A stretch of 64,000 bases of DNA from Micromussa lordhowensis (taxonomy: Eukaryota; Cnidaria; Anthozoa; Scleractinia; Lobophylliidae). Shown here piece after piece: positions 46,582 through 58,438 of the stretch; within the stretch, counting starts at the first letter, position 1, and each line of letters begins with the position of its first letter. The notes under the pieces were generated by a model. It was not told the origin of the DNA. It made no database searches and saw nothing but the letters and a program-made list of their open reading frames with translations. Location of the stretch: assembly GCA_964020085.1 (NCBI GenBank), contig OZ026608.1:15209979-15273978 (forward strand). The letters are read 5' to 3'. Made by a program: the position numbers and the translations under genes.

Positions 46582-46948
46582 CACTAATATATTATAAACA
46601 TCGACTTTTGCGAAAATATCTGTTTATAAACATTGAAGTAATTTTCGCTCAAGCGTGCAAAGGCAAAGCTCTTTCGACCTGGTCAAATCGTCTACTCACA
46701 GGCGAATTCCCAAAGCCATTTTCGGCAAGTGTCGATACCCGATGTTCCTATAAACTTTAACAGTGAAACATCCTCAAATTCTAACCTTCCGCCAGGTTTC
46801 AACATGAAATCTAGCATATATGTGAAGGTCTGTGAAGCGACAGTCGTTTGAAATACGCGAAATTTCATTCATTTCTTTTGCTTTGATCGCTTTTTGCCAA
46901 CAATAAATATTGCGTAACAGTGCTCGTGATGTCACTGATATCTTCGCT
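46582..46948 (-). repeat. Right inner arm of the GTAC-flanked element
   Basis: Inverted partner of 41,908-42,258; see that entry. Confidence 0.8.
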
Positions 46949-46956
46949 TTTCTAAG

Positions 46957-46985
46957 GTACAATATGCGTTCGTCAACTCCACTCT
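46957..46985 (+). repeat. 29-bp direct repeat flanking the 18.6-kb spacer (copy 2)
   Basis: See 28,281-28,309; one C/T difference at the seventh base. Confidence 0.9.
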
Positions 46986-47231
46986 ACGAAATTAAAACTC
47001 ACCCTAAGTATAACTCGTGGAATATTCCATGGCATACCACTCGAGAGCATTGCATAACAAGTATACATCGTAAAGCTACACTGGGCCAATAAACTGGCAC
47101 TAAATCCTACGTCTGCTTTCTATTACCCAAAGTAGTTGATTAAGAAACCTCAAGTCTTTGTCAAGCTAGTTTCCATGACATGGTATCCGTAAATGACTGA
47201 AATACTACTGGATCACTGGATAATGCAATAG

Positions 47232-48380
47232 CGTCGCGCACAGTTTCTAAAAATAGATTACATCACCAGAGACCCCCCACATGACTCAGACAATTACAGT
47301 CCGGTAGAAGGTTTTGTATGAGCGCGTTGTATTCTAGACCAGAAAATCAGGCAAAAACAGGAGAAATTGGTGGTTTAGGTTTTTGATTAGGTTAAATATT
47401 GTTAGAAGGTAAACAATGCTGCCGTAGGTAATGTAAAACGGTTTCAAGGTGTCCAGAAAAGAGCATAAATGTCACAAATTGCACGAGGATCTTACAAAGC
47501 CGCAGTGCCAGTCTGACAGATCCCAAAACCCTCACTTCAGGAATTGGAAGTCGAGAACATTTTGAGCGGCGGTTGTGACTAGCTGATCAGAATTCTTCAC
47601 AGGGAAATGTTTTACGAAGAAACTTATCTGCTGTTTCTCCTGGTCTTGAAAAAAGGACTTATCAGTTAACCTATCGCCAGAAATTCCCAAATTTGACAAC
47701 CCGAGTCGTCCACACAAACGAATACGATAGAATTGGAGGGCATAATTATTATCTCTGAGGCAATTCCAAAGGCATAGCAGAATTAGGTGTCCTGTGCAAT
47801 TTGGAGGACCTCGATTTTAATAGAGTCGTTTCTTCGACCAAATAAACTAATGCGAGCAGACCTCAACTGCATGTGTTTCATAGATTGATATGTTATATGT
47901 TTGGCGCGATACGTGTAACATAAATAGCGCGTGCTAAAGCTTATTTTATATGCGAAGATAGAGCGGGTCAATCTCACTTAAACGGCAAGGCAAGGCAACC
48001 GATCGGTTCGGATCTACGGTTTGAGGTTTTTCTTTAGTGGCTTACTGGCTTTCTTGTCAGTGATACACCTGAATGTCGGGTACAATGATAGTATATGCGA
48101 GAAGTGTATTTATAAACAACCTTCATACATGAGAATGAGAAACCCATCATATTTTGCCGACCTCCTTCAAACTCTGTATTATTATTATCCCAAAGTACAC
48201 ATTGTGGGTCTAACATTTTGAGCTACAGAGGCCCTCAAATTGCGAAATAAATCGCTGAGTATCACGCTGAAGAGCTCACGAACGCCTTTGTTCCATACGT
48301 CGCTCTCAAAGAAGCAGCGCACGGAATGGTTTGTTTGTCTGAGTCACACCGGGGGGTACATTTTCGTGACGTCATTTGTG
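47232..48380. other. Right-arm-specific 1.15-kb sequence
   Basis: This interrupts copy C and is absent at the matching point of the left arm and of copy A. It begins with GCGTCGCGCACAGTTTC and ends before GCGCGACGCTATTGC, so short inverted GCGTCGCGC/GCGCGACGC-type words lie near both edges. ORFs of 60-66 codons have no motif. Confidence 0.6.
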
Positions 48381-48484
48381 CGCGACGCTATTGCTATCGA
48401 GTGGATAACTGTTAACAAAACACGGTGTTATCCACTGGATAGTGATTCATCCGGTGGATAGCGTTATCTACCTTTTAAACAACC

Positions 48485-48730
48485 ATGGCCAGACAAACGC
48501 AAGTGAAAAGTGGATATCGATCCCATAAGGCGCGTGCGAATGACGAAAGAGAACTACGACTCTACAGTGCAATACTAACTCTCTTATTAGACGTTTTGGT
48601 GTGTAGTATGGCTATTTGTGTAGTATCGCTGTTTGTATCGTTGTTTGTGTTTTTTCTCGCCCTACGGGCTCGTCAAAATACTGCACAACTCGTAAAAATA
48701 TACAGCGATACTACACACCAAAATGTCTAA
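48485..48730 (+). CDS. Conserved short ORF of the 2-kb repeat (copy C)
   Basis: Begins in AACCATGGCCAGACAAACG like copies A and B. The sequence MARQTQVKSGYRSHKARAN and LRLYSAILTLLLDVLVCS is preserved, with only conservative changes (T to K, K to E). The tail is specific to the local repeat structure. Unknown function; see 8,692-8,928. Confidence 0.35.
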   Translation: MARQTQVKSGYRSHKARANDERELRLYSAILTLLLDVLVCSMAICVVSLFVSLFVFFLALRARQNTAQLVKIYSDTTHQNV

Positions 48731-49640
48731 TAAGATATATATATATTCGTGAGAGCGCAAAATCAATTCTAAATGACATGTATGTAGTAGTTTCTATCTT
48801 GTTTCGATTCTATTTTACACCTGAACGCGTAAGCTGAGAAAACTTGTGAGTAGAATCTACTGCTGCAGTATTTATATCGATATCGTGAGAAGGCCTCAAG
48901 ATATAGCTCCAAAAATATTTGAAAGAAGAATCTCAAGTGCGTCTTTTCGCCAAATTTTTACTTGAAATCGATACAAAAATGCTTAGCTGGATATTTCTTA
49001 TTGATATTAGTTAGGTTACTGGTACATAAAAAGGCTATTGTGTTTCAGTTGATGTTCACGAAATAGCCATAAATCGTAAATTTCTATGTAAACAGTACAC
49101 CAGCTGAGTCCTTTAAGTCCCCAAACTTGGGGAACTTAATTGATTTCTCTCACTGTCCATGCTCGAATAATGTGTATTTGCTTTTGCCCATTGCAGTTTG
49201 CCATCAATTACATGCATACTATTCAGAACACTACGAAATATGAACCTTACCTAAGATGAAGCCAAGGGGAGAAATCAAATTGCCCAGTTCAAATGAATAA
49301 CTGTGCCTTTTTAGACTGATATTTGTAGAACATGATCCAGTGGATTTCATTTTCACAAGGCTTTTCGTGTTGTAGAAAGACTAAACCAAAGACGGCTAAT
49401 TAAATACGCATAAATTAGTGTCAAATGGCAATTTCTGCAGGGGTCCGCCAATTTTGAAGAGAATAAAATATTTTGACCTGCTTTTTTTGCCACGATCATT
49501 TAGTCACCAAACCCGACATTTTTGCCGGGTTTTCTCATTAGCACACTCTCCACCTTTCAGGACATAGACGACCAACGCGCAAATCGATTTTTTGAGTTAT
49601 GAATACGGAAAATAGAGATTACTTCATGGAAAGCGCGTGC

Positions 49641-52600
49641 GTGCGTAAAATCCAGTACAAAGCGCTTTCCATGCTGTAATTTGTTTATTTTATACATACT
49701 GAGATTTTTATCTATCCAGCTTTAATTGGTTCTAGCTTGCGGTTAAGTTGGTTAGGATTAAAACTAGACCCCCTCCTGACTTTTCGCTATTCAGTAGCGC
49801 AAATTCGGCAGGGGGTGGCTAATTCAGAACCTCATGTATCTTGAGTGAGTTAGAGACAAAGCTAAAATCCATGCGCAGTGAGTGACAAAGCTAAAATCCA
49901 TGCGCACACTCACCAGTGAGCGAGTGACAAAGCTAAAATCCATGCGCCACTTTCCTCGACTGCCACCGATCATCATCCAGTTACCAACAGAACCCTAGTC
50001 TCTAACAACGCATTAGCTGACTTGAAAGGAAACTATTGAAAGTAAGTTCCATCTGTAAAAACCCTAACAGCCAGTTATTATAATAGTAGCCATACATTCG
50101 GTGGGCCAATGTCAAGAAACTGGAAGAGATTATAATTCCTTTCTCAAACCCGGTCCTGGTGAGACTTGTTTCGAACAGTTTTGAAACGGTCACGGAACTA
50201 TAAATGTAGTCTATGTCCCAAGATACACCTTCCGTCTTTATATATTACTGAATATCGAAATCATTGCTATTCTTTCGTACTGAGAGCCACATCCAGTTCT
50301 TAGCTTCAGGGGTTTTGGAAAAACTGACAAACCGACGAGTACGGTCACCTCAAGGAAAGCGACTCTCACCAGCGGTTGATTTGACACAGCTTTTAATAGG
50401 GATATGTAATTTGGAGAATTAAGTAGGTGGTTTCGATAGCTTTGCTATCATCTCTGATTAAACTAGCCACTCGATTTCTTTTAGCAAACCATTTGAATCC
50501 TTAGGGCTCGGTGATTCACTGAAAGATTGACGACGATAACTTCAAATGTTTGTTGATGCTAATTCTGGAATTAGCTGCGGGTAACAGTATAGAACATCTC
50601 AACTCTTCGCTGTTTCTTCCCAAATAAATTTCCACTCGAATTACATTTTGCAATAATTTAATGGGTTACTGTATTTCCATTTTCATAAATGTTCCTCATG
50701 GCTTTTCGTTGTTATTTGAAAACGGCCCTGATTTGGATTGTTCGAGTTCTTGTGTGATTCGACAGCCGCCCCTGCCAGTCGTACAGTCGACTCCGCACAA
50801 TGCATTGGTTTGCGAAAATAGTTTTTTCACGTTTAAAATATCCCAAACCCTCTTCACTAATGTTTAGATAGGATTTTAAAGCAATTATTTTAACTGTATT
50901 AATTTAAATTCTTAAAACTTGCTTATTTATTCCAAGTGGTTATTTATTATCCCGAGTGCTTATTTATTCCAAATAGCACGAAGAAAATCATTCGATTACT
51001 TGTTAAGCTGGTTCCATAAGACAAATTACATACACCAAAATGTGACTTGAAGTTATGTTTTAAAGGAATGAAAGTTTTGTTGGTTTGTGTTTTATTGATC
51101 TTGACAACGAGACTTTTTCTCAACATCACTTCTATAATAAATTTTCGTTTTTAAGCGCTATTTCGAAAATTTTATAAAGCCTGTAACCACGAAAATAAGT
51201 AAAAATTATGAAACACGATGTTTGCTGTAGAATTTGAATCCACATCTGCATGTAAGGAAAATTGGTAAAACATAAATATTCTTTTGGTTTCTGCAGAAAC
51301 CTACTGACTGGGTTGTTAGAACAACAGGCTCACGTAAAGAGAGTCGTGCGAAAGTCGTACGAGTCGATGGCTGGTTCTAGCTTGTCCTTCAAATAAGTCG
51401 TTGCGGAAATCGTTCAAGTGAAGCTGAATTGTCTTTCTGGAAATTTTATCATTCGTGGTTCTGTTTAGATGTTTGACAATGGCGTCATTCGTCACGAACT
51501 CAATGAAACTGTAGCAGAGGGAGACTGTACAACTTCATGATTTAATACAAAAAGTCCGTTGTCACCCTTTCATAAATCATTACCCGAGTTCAGTCGCTCA
51601 CAACCACTTTGATTTTTCTTCAGCAATTGCCCCTGTCACTTACCCAATTACAAACTAAGAATCGAAATTGCTGTTTGTTTATCCATTTTAGCTTATTGAA
51701 AGACAAATCTTAGAAAGAAACTATAAATCTTAGAGCAAAATTCGTCAATTTAGTTGTGTCTGCGGTCAAATATCGTTCTTAATTTAAATCTGCTTAATGT
51801 GCACGTGACAACACACCATTAGAAAGTATACAGCATAAATTCTTTGAAAATTAGAATAATATTTTCGAAAGAAAGTTCCCGAAAGCGTTATTCAGGCTAA
51901 GTAATTGGATTCTCGATTTTTCAAACTCAATATTCTTGTTTGTCTCCGTTTTTCCGAAAGGGCGAAAGAAAGCAATTACTTTGTTCCTTCTGTAGAATCA
52001 AAGTTGGTGGAATTTTCTTTTCAAACTAAGCCATTACTATTTGTATACTGTTACAACTTGAATAACAAATTTTACATCGTGAACATATAATAATCTCATC
52101 ACAAGAAATTTTCCACATGAGTTGCCCTAAATAGAAAATTTGAAATTTAAATAACAGATCTAATGTAAAGACTTCTCTGAGCTTAAAATGATTTAATTCT
52201 CTAGATTCAATTCTCTAGTTCTTTAGTGTAGAATCAAAGTTGGTGGAAATGTTTTGCAAACTAAACCATTACTATTTGTATAGGTGGTTTGCAATCAATC
52301 CAGAGAGATTCAAATGACAAAGACCTTGGCGGCCATGTTGGATGACAGGAACAATAAAGCTCATTAGAATTCGTTTGTTATTGGTCATCCAACATGGTTG
52401 CGATGACGTCAGTTGCAAACGATATATGCCGTTAAAACTTGAATAACAAATTTTAGATTGTGAACATATCATAACAACAATCTTATCGGCACCGCAGGAA
52501 ATGTTCTACATGAGTTGCTCTGAATGGAAAATTCGACTGAAATTTAAATAACAAATGTCAGAATGTCTAGGCTTCTCTGAGCTTAAAATGATTTATTTCT
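49641..52600. other. Right-arm non-coding DNA
   Basis: Inverted equivalent of about 23,060-26,145: CATGGAAAGCGC hairpin (49,626-49,673), TTTTAGCTTTGTCACTC units (49,855-49,945), and ~230-bp tandem units (52,000-52,620). A right-specific palindromic MITE is at about 52,280-52,430 (GCCATGTTGGATGAC with GTCATCCAACATGG). No gene seen. Confidence 0.5.
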
Positions 52601-53214
52601 CTAGATTCAGTTCTCTAGTTCTTTAGGTAATATATCAAGCATGAGTGACAGTGGAATGATGTGAAGTATATTTGAAATAATTCATATATTTGAACTGCGG
52701 TTATAGATGAAAGTGAAGCATGATCATCGCAGTGAATTTTCCAATTTAAGCAACTGGAAGAAGAAGACGAGTGACAGTGTTTCATCGGATATCCAAACAC
52801 CGAGAAGAGAGTTGAAAATACGACGCGCAGCGGAGTATTCGGGGTGTTTGGATAGCCGATGAAACACTGTCTCGAATGTTTGATATATCTTCTCAATCGA
52901 AACAAAAACAAGGGAGTAAACGGAGAAGTAAAATCGTCAAAATCTGTGCTAATTAAGATGGGGTATCCAAACCACCGTCACGGTCATGATTTCCTTTGTT
53001 TTAACTTGATGAATTATTACATGTAATGAGTTTAAGAATGTGGAATCAAAGTTGGTGGAATTTTTTTGGAAACTAAGCCATTACTATTTGTACGCCGTTA
53101 CAACTTGAATAACAAATTCTAGATCGTGAACATATCATAACAACAATCTCATCACAACATCACGAAATTTTCCACATGGGTTGCCCTTAATAGAAAATTT
53201 GAAACTTAAATTAC
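52601..53214. repeat. Right-arm copy of the hairpin MITE and tandem unit
   Basis: It matches 22,230-23,060 without the tRNA-like gene and the second ~110-base spacer. The hairpin is at about 52,770-52,880. Confidence 0.65.
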
Positions 53215-53457
53215 TGGGCCGGGTTGTTCAAAGCCCGATTAAGCTAACCCAGGATTAACGAGAATTTTGATTTCAGTTTTGTAACTTTTGGTTGAGGTTT
53301 TCTGTCTATATTGTTTGACCTTCTGTTTTGCGTTTGAAAAACCTCAAACTACACCAAAGATAACCAATGAAAAGCATTTTTATACAAGCAAAACGGATAC
53401 TTCGGTTAACTTTTAATCCTGGGTTAGCGTTAACCGGCTTTCGAACAACCCGGCCCA
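53215..53457. mobile_element. TGGGCCGGGTTGTTC MITE, right arm only
   Basis: The terminal inverted repeats TGGGCCGGGTTGTTCAAAG and complement extend ~40 bases inward (CTAACCCAGGATTAA on both sides). The left arm has the unfilled site (AAATTACAGATGTCTAG). No clear target duplication is visible. Confidence 0.85.
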
Positions 53458-55060
53458 GATGTCTAGACTTCTCTAAGCTTAAAATGATTCAATTCTCTAG
53501 TTCTTGGAAGTGCAGTGAGCATTCAATAGCACTACCTCAAATTGGCAGCAAATTACTACCGTCGTAAATTTGAGGATAGTTAATGGAGGGAAATGGTTAG
53601 GAAACCTGGCGAAGTCAGTTCTTCAGTTGGATGTTCTTGTTGGCTATATTTGTGGGTTGACCATGTACAAAATACAAAATGTGGTTATGTGTGCCGTTCC
53701 AACTAACCAACAGAAGCATTGCGATTATGTAATTCATGCATAGTTAAAGGCCATAACACATAAATATTAGCCTCTTTGTTTGCTTCTTGATGTTTACCGG
53801 TCTTCCTAACCATTTCCCTCTATTGACTACGATTTGCCTGGTGTATTTGCTGGAACTCGACACGGGATCTTAAGTTAAGATTTCTAGTCAGGATTTTTCG
53901 AATCACGATCTCGAGTCATGATTTCAAGTCCAGGTCTGGTTAATCGCTATGGTTTGCTTGCATTTCTTGTTAGCCCAGAGTGCATTCCTCAAGATTTCCA
54001 CGCCGAAGATACGCCAAGGCTTTGTTAATTCCACACCACGCGCCTGAGAAGCTGCCAAAGTCCCACGCCAGTCTGCTAAAAAAAAACAATTTTCTTCGTA
54101 GTATGTTAACTGGGACAATTTGGACTCAAATGGATCGTATCAGGGTTCTAGCTAGGTTTTATCGTTTGAGAGAGAAGTCTAGTCCCGAGTGGCCAAAGGC
54201 CACGAGCTTTCTTGGGGGGTCCGGGGGCACGCTCCCCCGGAAATGCCCGGAAATGCTCATTTCTAAACCGGCCGTTTAGAAATGAATATGCGTTGAGATG
54301 CAATCTGGTGCATTTTGAGACACATTTTGAGAAATGTTACAGTGTCATTTAATTTTATTTTTTAGTCGTGATCACGTTCTGACAATGTTACACTTAGCTC
54401 CGATATTTGCTAACGTGAAAAGAAGAGTTACCCGACACGTCTAATTCCACAAATATTTATACATACTCGTTGACTTGTTAGTACGTGAATAAAATAAATA
54501 AACTCAACAAAGGCAATAAACTCAACAACGGCACTTTTCCATTTCTTACCAATGCTCGTAACTACTACAAAATTCTAGATAACTGTAAACCTGTAAATAA
54601 AAACATACCGCGGTAGATGAGACTGTTAACTGGCAATGTGTCTAATCGAGTGTGAAAACAAATCATGGCAATTTATTTTTGGAAAATCCCCCATATACTC
54701 CAGTGATTACAATATTTTTTTTCGGGGGCAGGCGGAAGCTGGGCATTTTTTGGGGGGAAGCTTTTACCCCTCAAATACCTAATTATGGACATTTTTTAAA
54801 ACAATTAAAGAGAGCCCAGCATCCGCGAATACAATATTCAAGTCAAATGCCTACAGATTATAGTATTATTTTGACTTTTTAATCTTTTTTTAAATTAGAT
54901 CTCCGTAAAGCAGAAAGTTAATTAATTAACTTATCTGAATTGGAGTTTGAATCTCCTTCATAGGGACAGATTGATCGCGAAGCACAACTGACCAGACTAC
55001 TACTGTTCGTAGAAAACCAGAGCGACTTGTCATTAAAAAGTTATCTCATGTACCGTTTCA
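53458..55060. other. Right-arm non-coding DNA with private insert
   Basis: It contains the GAGGGAAATGG MITE (53,578-53,828). About 53,835-54,355 is not matched in the left arm and includes CCGGGGGCACGCTCCCCCGG. Then sequence equivalent to 20,300-20,980 inverted. No gene seen. Confidence 0.5.
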
Positions 55061-56060
55061 GGTGGCTCACTAGTCAAAAAAATGACGACTTTGAGAGAAA
55101 ATGCAGTTTTTTAAAAATATAAGATTTAAAGCCCTCTTACACTTGTAAAAAGGATTTTGAATCGATCTTGCTGAATTTACCTCTAGATAAGTGCTAAATT
55201 TAAGTAAAGTACAGAGTGGTATAAGTTTTTTTTACGTAGCAACGGTTGTTTACCGTAAGAACATGACCAAAAATATAGATTAATTTTAACCTATATGAGC
55301 AATACTTTGTAGTAAGGCTCTAAAGAGATGCACAACTCGATTGGTATAATTACTTCGGAAAAGCTTTGCTTGATTTACCATCACAAGCTCATTCATTTCC
55401 CTTATGAAAAGGAACATCTCCTACAATTGCGGAAACGTTTTACAAAATAGAACAACCATTACACCCCTCTTCCCGGAGATCCAATCTGCACCCCTTGTTA
55501 AATGCTGAATCCATCATGTAAGAAACTTTAAGTGCATTTTTCTGAAAGGTGTGCTTTTGTACCTACTGACTTCGCACCAACATTTCTACCATGGCATTGG
55601 AAAGTATTTAAGAGAAATCCCTGAAATTTGGGATCATCAAAGACCAATAGTGTCGTGATGCAATAAACTGTAAAAACTCATAGCATTTTAAAGTCTGTCA
55701 CGTGAAACTAGATACTTTGTTCAATGGGTTTCGTACATAAGGTCATTTCCAAATAAAGCCTGTAGAAAGCACAGAAAACAAGAGTCACATGTAAAAACTT
55801 TAGTTTATTGCATAGAACGAAACAGAAACTTACAAGATATGCTTGTTTGAAAATCAAATCTTGTTTTGTAAAAGAGAAGGAACTGTTGGCGTCAATGCTA
55901 TAAAATCAAACCTCAAAGGTTGTGGCTGGTTGCCATAGAAACAATTTTCAGTGAAGCCTTCAAAATTTATTTTCTCTTTATGAGTGCAATCGAACACAAT
56001 TGATGTTTCTTTGCCATATGTAAGCAAACGTTTTGGTCCCTTTTTGACTAGTGAGCCACC
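55061..56060. mobile_element. TTAA-type non-autonomous transposon (right copy)
   Basis: Inverted copy of 19,257-20,289 with the same GGTGGCTCACTAGTC ends. The flank TTAA is kept at 56,061-56,064 but has become TTCA at 55,057-55,060. Shared by both arms, so it predates the inverted duplication. Confidence 0.75.
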
Positions 56061-56064
56061 TTAA

Positions 56065-57610
56065 TTTTACAACTGAACGGAAAGGTGTACCATTTATTAT
56101 TGCTCCTGTAGGTTTCCGGCCCAGAGGCCGGAACCCGAAGGGTTACCCCAAGGAGAAGTTATCCCAACCAGGAGTTACCCTAGGTTCCCCTGCATAATGG
56201 AAACGTATTTCGTATCGTCGTACTGTTAGTATGAGAAAATTTCTCGATTTGAAGAAACTAGGCGCACACGGTGGTCCCAGATAATTTTTGGCATGCGCGC
56301 AAGGTAACACTTTCTCAGTAACCGCGCAAAGTGGGTTTGTCCACGAGTCGCATTCACCGAATAGCTTGAAAAATTTTGCTCAATTTCATTTCAAGGTGAG
56401 TTTGCATTTGGCCCATTGAGTATCGTGTAGCAAATCAATTTTCTGAATTCTCTTAATTTGAAAGCTATTCAGCAGTACTGGAATTGCTTGGTAAAGAACT
56501 TGATTTGTCAGACAGAAATCAGCAACGTGTATCGACAAGACTGAATTCAAACCACCTCAGAAATAGCTCAAATATGTCAAAACCCAGTCAAAAACAAGAA
56601 AGGCGCTAACGTGAAATAACCGGGTTTTGTTCCATATTAAGTTATTCGGGGTTAGAAACAGACAAAAGAAAACAAAAAAAACTTAACTGGGGAATGTCTC
56701 GACCACATTAGACAACTGAAGCATTTTCACCATTAAATCGAAAATTGTTAGAGTAATTGGACATTGATATTGTTAGTTACAAATAAATAATCAGAGTTCT
56801 TTGTTGTTTCACACGTGTTCTATTACCTTGCATTGTTGCTTGAAATTATTACGTGTATAAAAAACATGTCCATTCAAAGAATGACATTTATGGTGATTCT
56901 CATTAACCCATGAAACAAAGTGTAATAATTGAGAAAACACAGAAGACAACAAAGGAATTACACTCGGAAACTGTAATACGAAAAACTCTATTACCCTATT
57001 CCTTGATAATACAACAAGATGGACTTCCAACTCGTGTTTACAAAGTCGGTGGCAGGTGAATATTATAAGTATTAAATCAGTCTCAGATTTAAACAGCACA
57101 GACATTGAGCATCAACAAAAAGTCAGGTTGTAACAGGCAAAATTATAATTGAAATTAACAGATTCGCAATACAACCAGGCACCGACTGGTAGATAATACG
57201 CATATTATTCAAAGATATCTTACAAAAGCGAAGTGAACCCAGCTGAGTATTTCCCTCTGGAAATTATATGAACTGAGAATATTTCAAACTTGGAAACAGC
57301 TCACTTGTCTGAACTAATCGAGAACTATAAGAGGCGACTGTAGGCCATCAATTAACGTAAAATAATTTTGTCCTTGCAATTGAAGATGCGAAGATGCACT
57401 TTCTTTTCTTTATTGAACGATTGGTCATGCGAATTCCTTGGTGATATTTGGAAACTCTTTCCAAAATGAACTTGCTCAAAGGCTCGCGCCATTTTGAGAA
57501 AATTTGTATAGGTAATTGTAAACGATTTGGAGAGCAATTTGGAATAAATAAGCACAGGTAAAGACTAAAAGGTATTAAACGAGCCCATTGGGAAAGTTCA
57601 ATTTGTCTAA
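56065..57610. other. Right-arm AT-rich DNA without genes
   Basis: Inverted equivalent of 17,239-19,250 minus the 466-base insert. Holds CCGGCCCAGAGGCCGG at about 56,117. ORFs are not conserved in frame between arms. Confidence 0.5.
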
Positions 57611-58134
57611 GGTTCTTCACAAACTTGACATTTAGCTATGAGAACCATTTGTTATCGTCAACTAAATGTTATGGACAAAAAACGTAGTGTGTGAGATGAG
57701 TTGTCGACAACGAAGCAGTTTCCCTTTCGGAAAGGGAAACTGCTTTAGTTGTGGACAATTCAGAGGCGGATTGAAGATTTTTCTAAGGAGGGGGGTGCAC
57801 CACTAAGGAATGGCGTAACTGACTGGTAAGGTAAACAAATTTTAAAGGCGAATACGAAGAAGAATGGTTCATCTCAGGGGAAGGGGGTGTGCGCACTCCC
57901 TCTACCCTCCTCTCAGATCTGCCCCTCCAGCTAAAAGTTTATGACAACTACGTTTTGACCGTTTTTCCCGTGAGTGGGAATCATTGCTTTAGTCGGCAAC
58001 TATCGAAACTGGGTTGCCAATGGACAGTGGTTTGAGCATGCGTATCGTGTTTTTAGCATGCGCAGTGAACGTTAGTTTCCATGGTGTCGCTGACTGGACA
58101 AACAAAATCGACAAATAACACTCCAATGTGTGGC
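57611..58134. mobile_element. Harbinger-like MITE, right copy, outer end missing
   Basis: The inner end GGTTCTTCACAAACTTGACA matches the left element's GGGCCTTCACAAACTTGACA. The outer ~90 bases and terminal repeat are absent; sequence identity to the left arm stops here. Confidence 0.75.
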
Positions 58135-58438
58135 ATGTATGGCGTCAGATTGGGGACAAAACCGATCATGACATTTCGTATCGTCGGAGCTTCTTTATCC
58201 CGTGGAAAATTGCTCTTCATGTCGTCGTGTTACTCTCTTCGTGTCGTCGCGTTCTTCGTTTCGTTGTAATTTGGCATAGTCGTCTGAATCATTTCGTCGT
58301 TCACTATGTCCGTCGTCGTCCAGTCTTCGTTTCGTCGTACATTATGTAGTCGTGATCTTCATTTCGTCGACGACTCTATCACTTGGTCTGCGGTAACCCA
58401 ACATTTCCCGCCAATTTTATTCTCGTGATCAAAACAAG
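58135..58438. promoter_or_regulatory. TTCGTCG-rich upstream region of the HECT gene
   Basis: Unique sequence just outside the giant repeat, with repeated TCGTCG/CGTCGT words (58,160-58,375). It then runs CCCAACATTTCCCGCCAATT and the ATG in AACAAGATGGCGC. It is probably the promoter and 5' leader by position only. Confidence 0.35.

Larger units (their letters stand above)
41751..46956. mobile_element. 5.2-kb inverted-repeat element with GTAC target duplication
   Basis: The ends CTTAGAAAAG (41,751) and CTTTTCTAAG (46,947-46,956) are flanked on both sides by GTAC. Longer inner arms match at 41,908-42,258 and 46,582-46,948 (inverted), with ~150 extra bases at the left. The interior has no recognisable gene. 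It is likely a non-autonomous DNA element; the superfamily is not assignable by eye. Confidence 0.7.
47000..49640 (-). repeat. Copy C of the 2-kb dispersed repeat, split by private DNA
   Basis: Inverted relative of copies A and B. The match runs 47,000-47,230 and 48,390-49,640. Confidence 0.8.
46957..58134 (-). repeat. Right arm of the 41-kb giant inverted repeat
   Basis: Inverted counterpart of 16,726-28,284. It begins with GTACAATATGCGTTCGTCAA at the spacer and ends at TGTGTGGC inside the truncated Harbinger-like MITE. Private insertions are at about 47,232-48,380, 52,280-52,430, 53,215-53,457 and 53,835-54,355. It lacks the left arm's 18,519-18,984 insert, tRNA-like gene and 27.4-kb hairpin. 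Confidence 0.9.

Noticed and set aside
16726..58134. The giant inverted repeat as a missed-adapter or assembly palindrome
   Set aside because: The arms differ by many substitutions and by private insertions with target duplications, and a non-palindromic 18.6-kb spacer lies between them. Haplotype misjoining still needs long-read confirmation.
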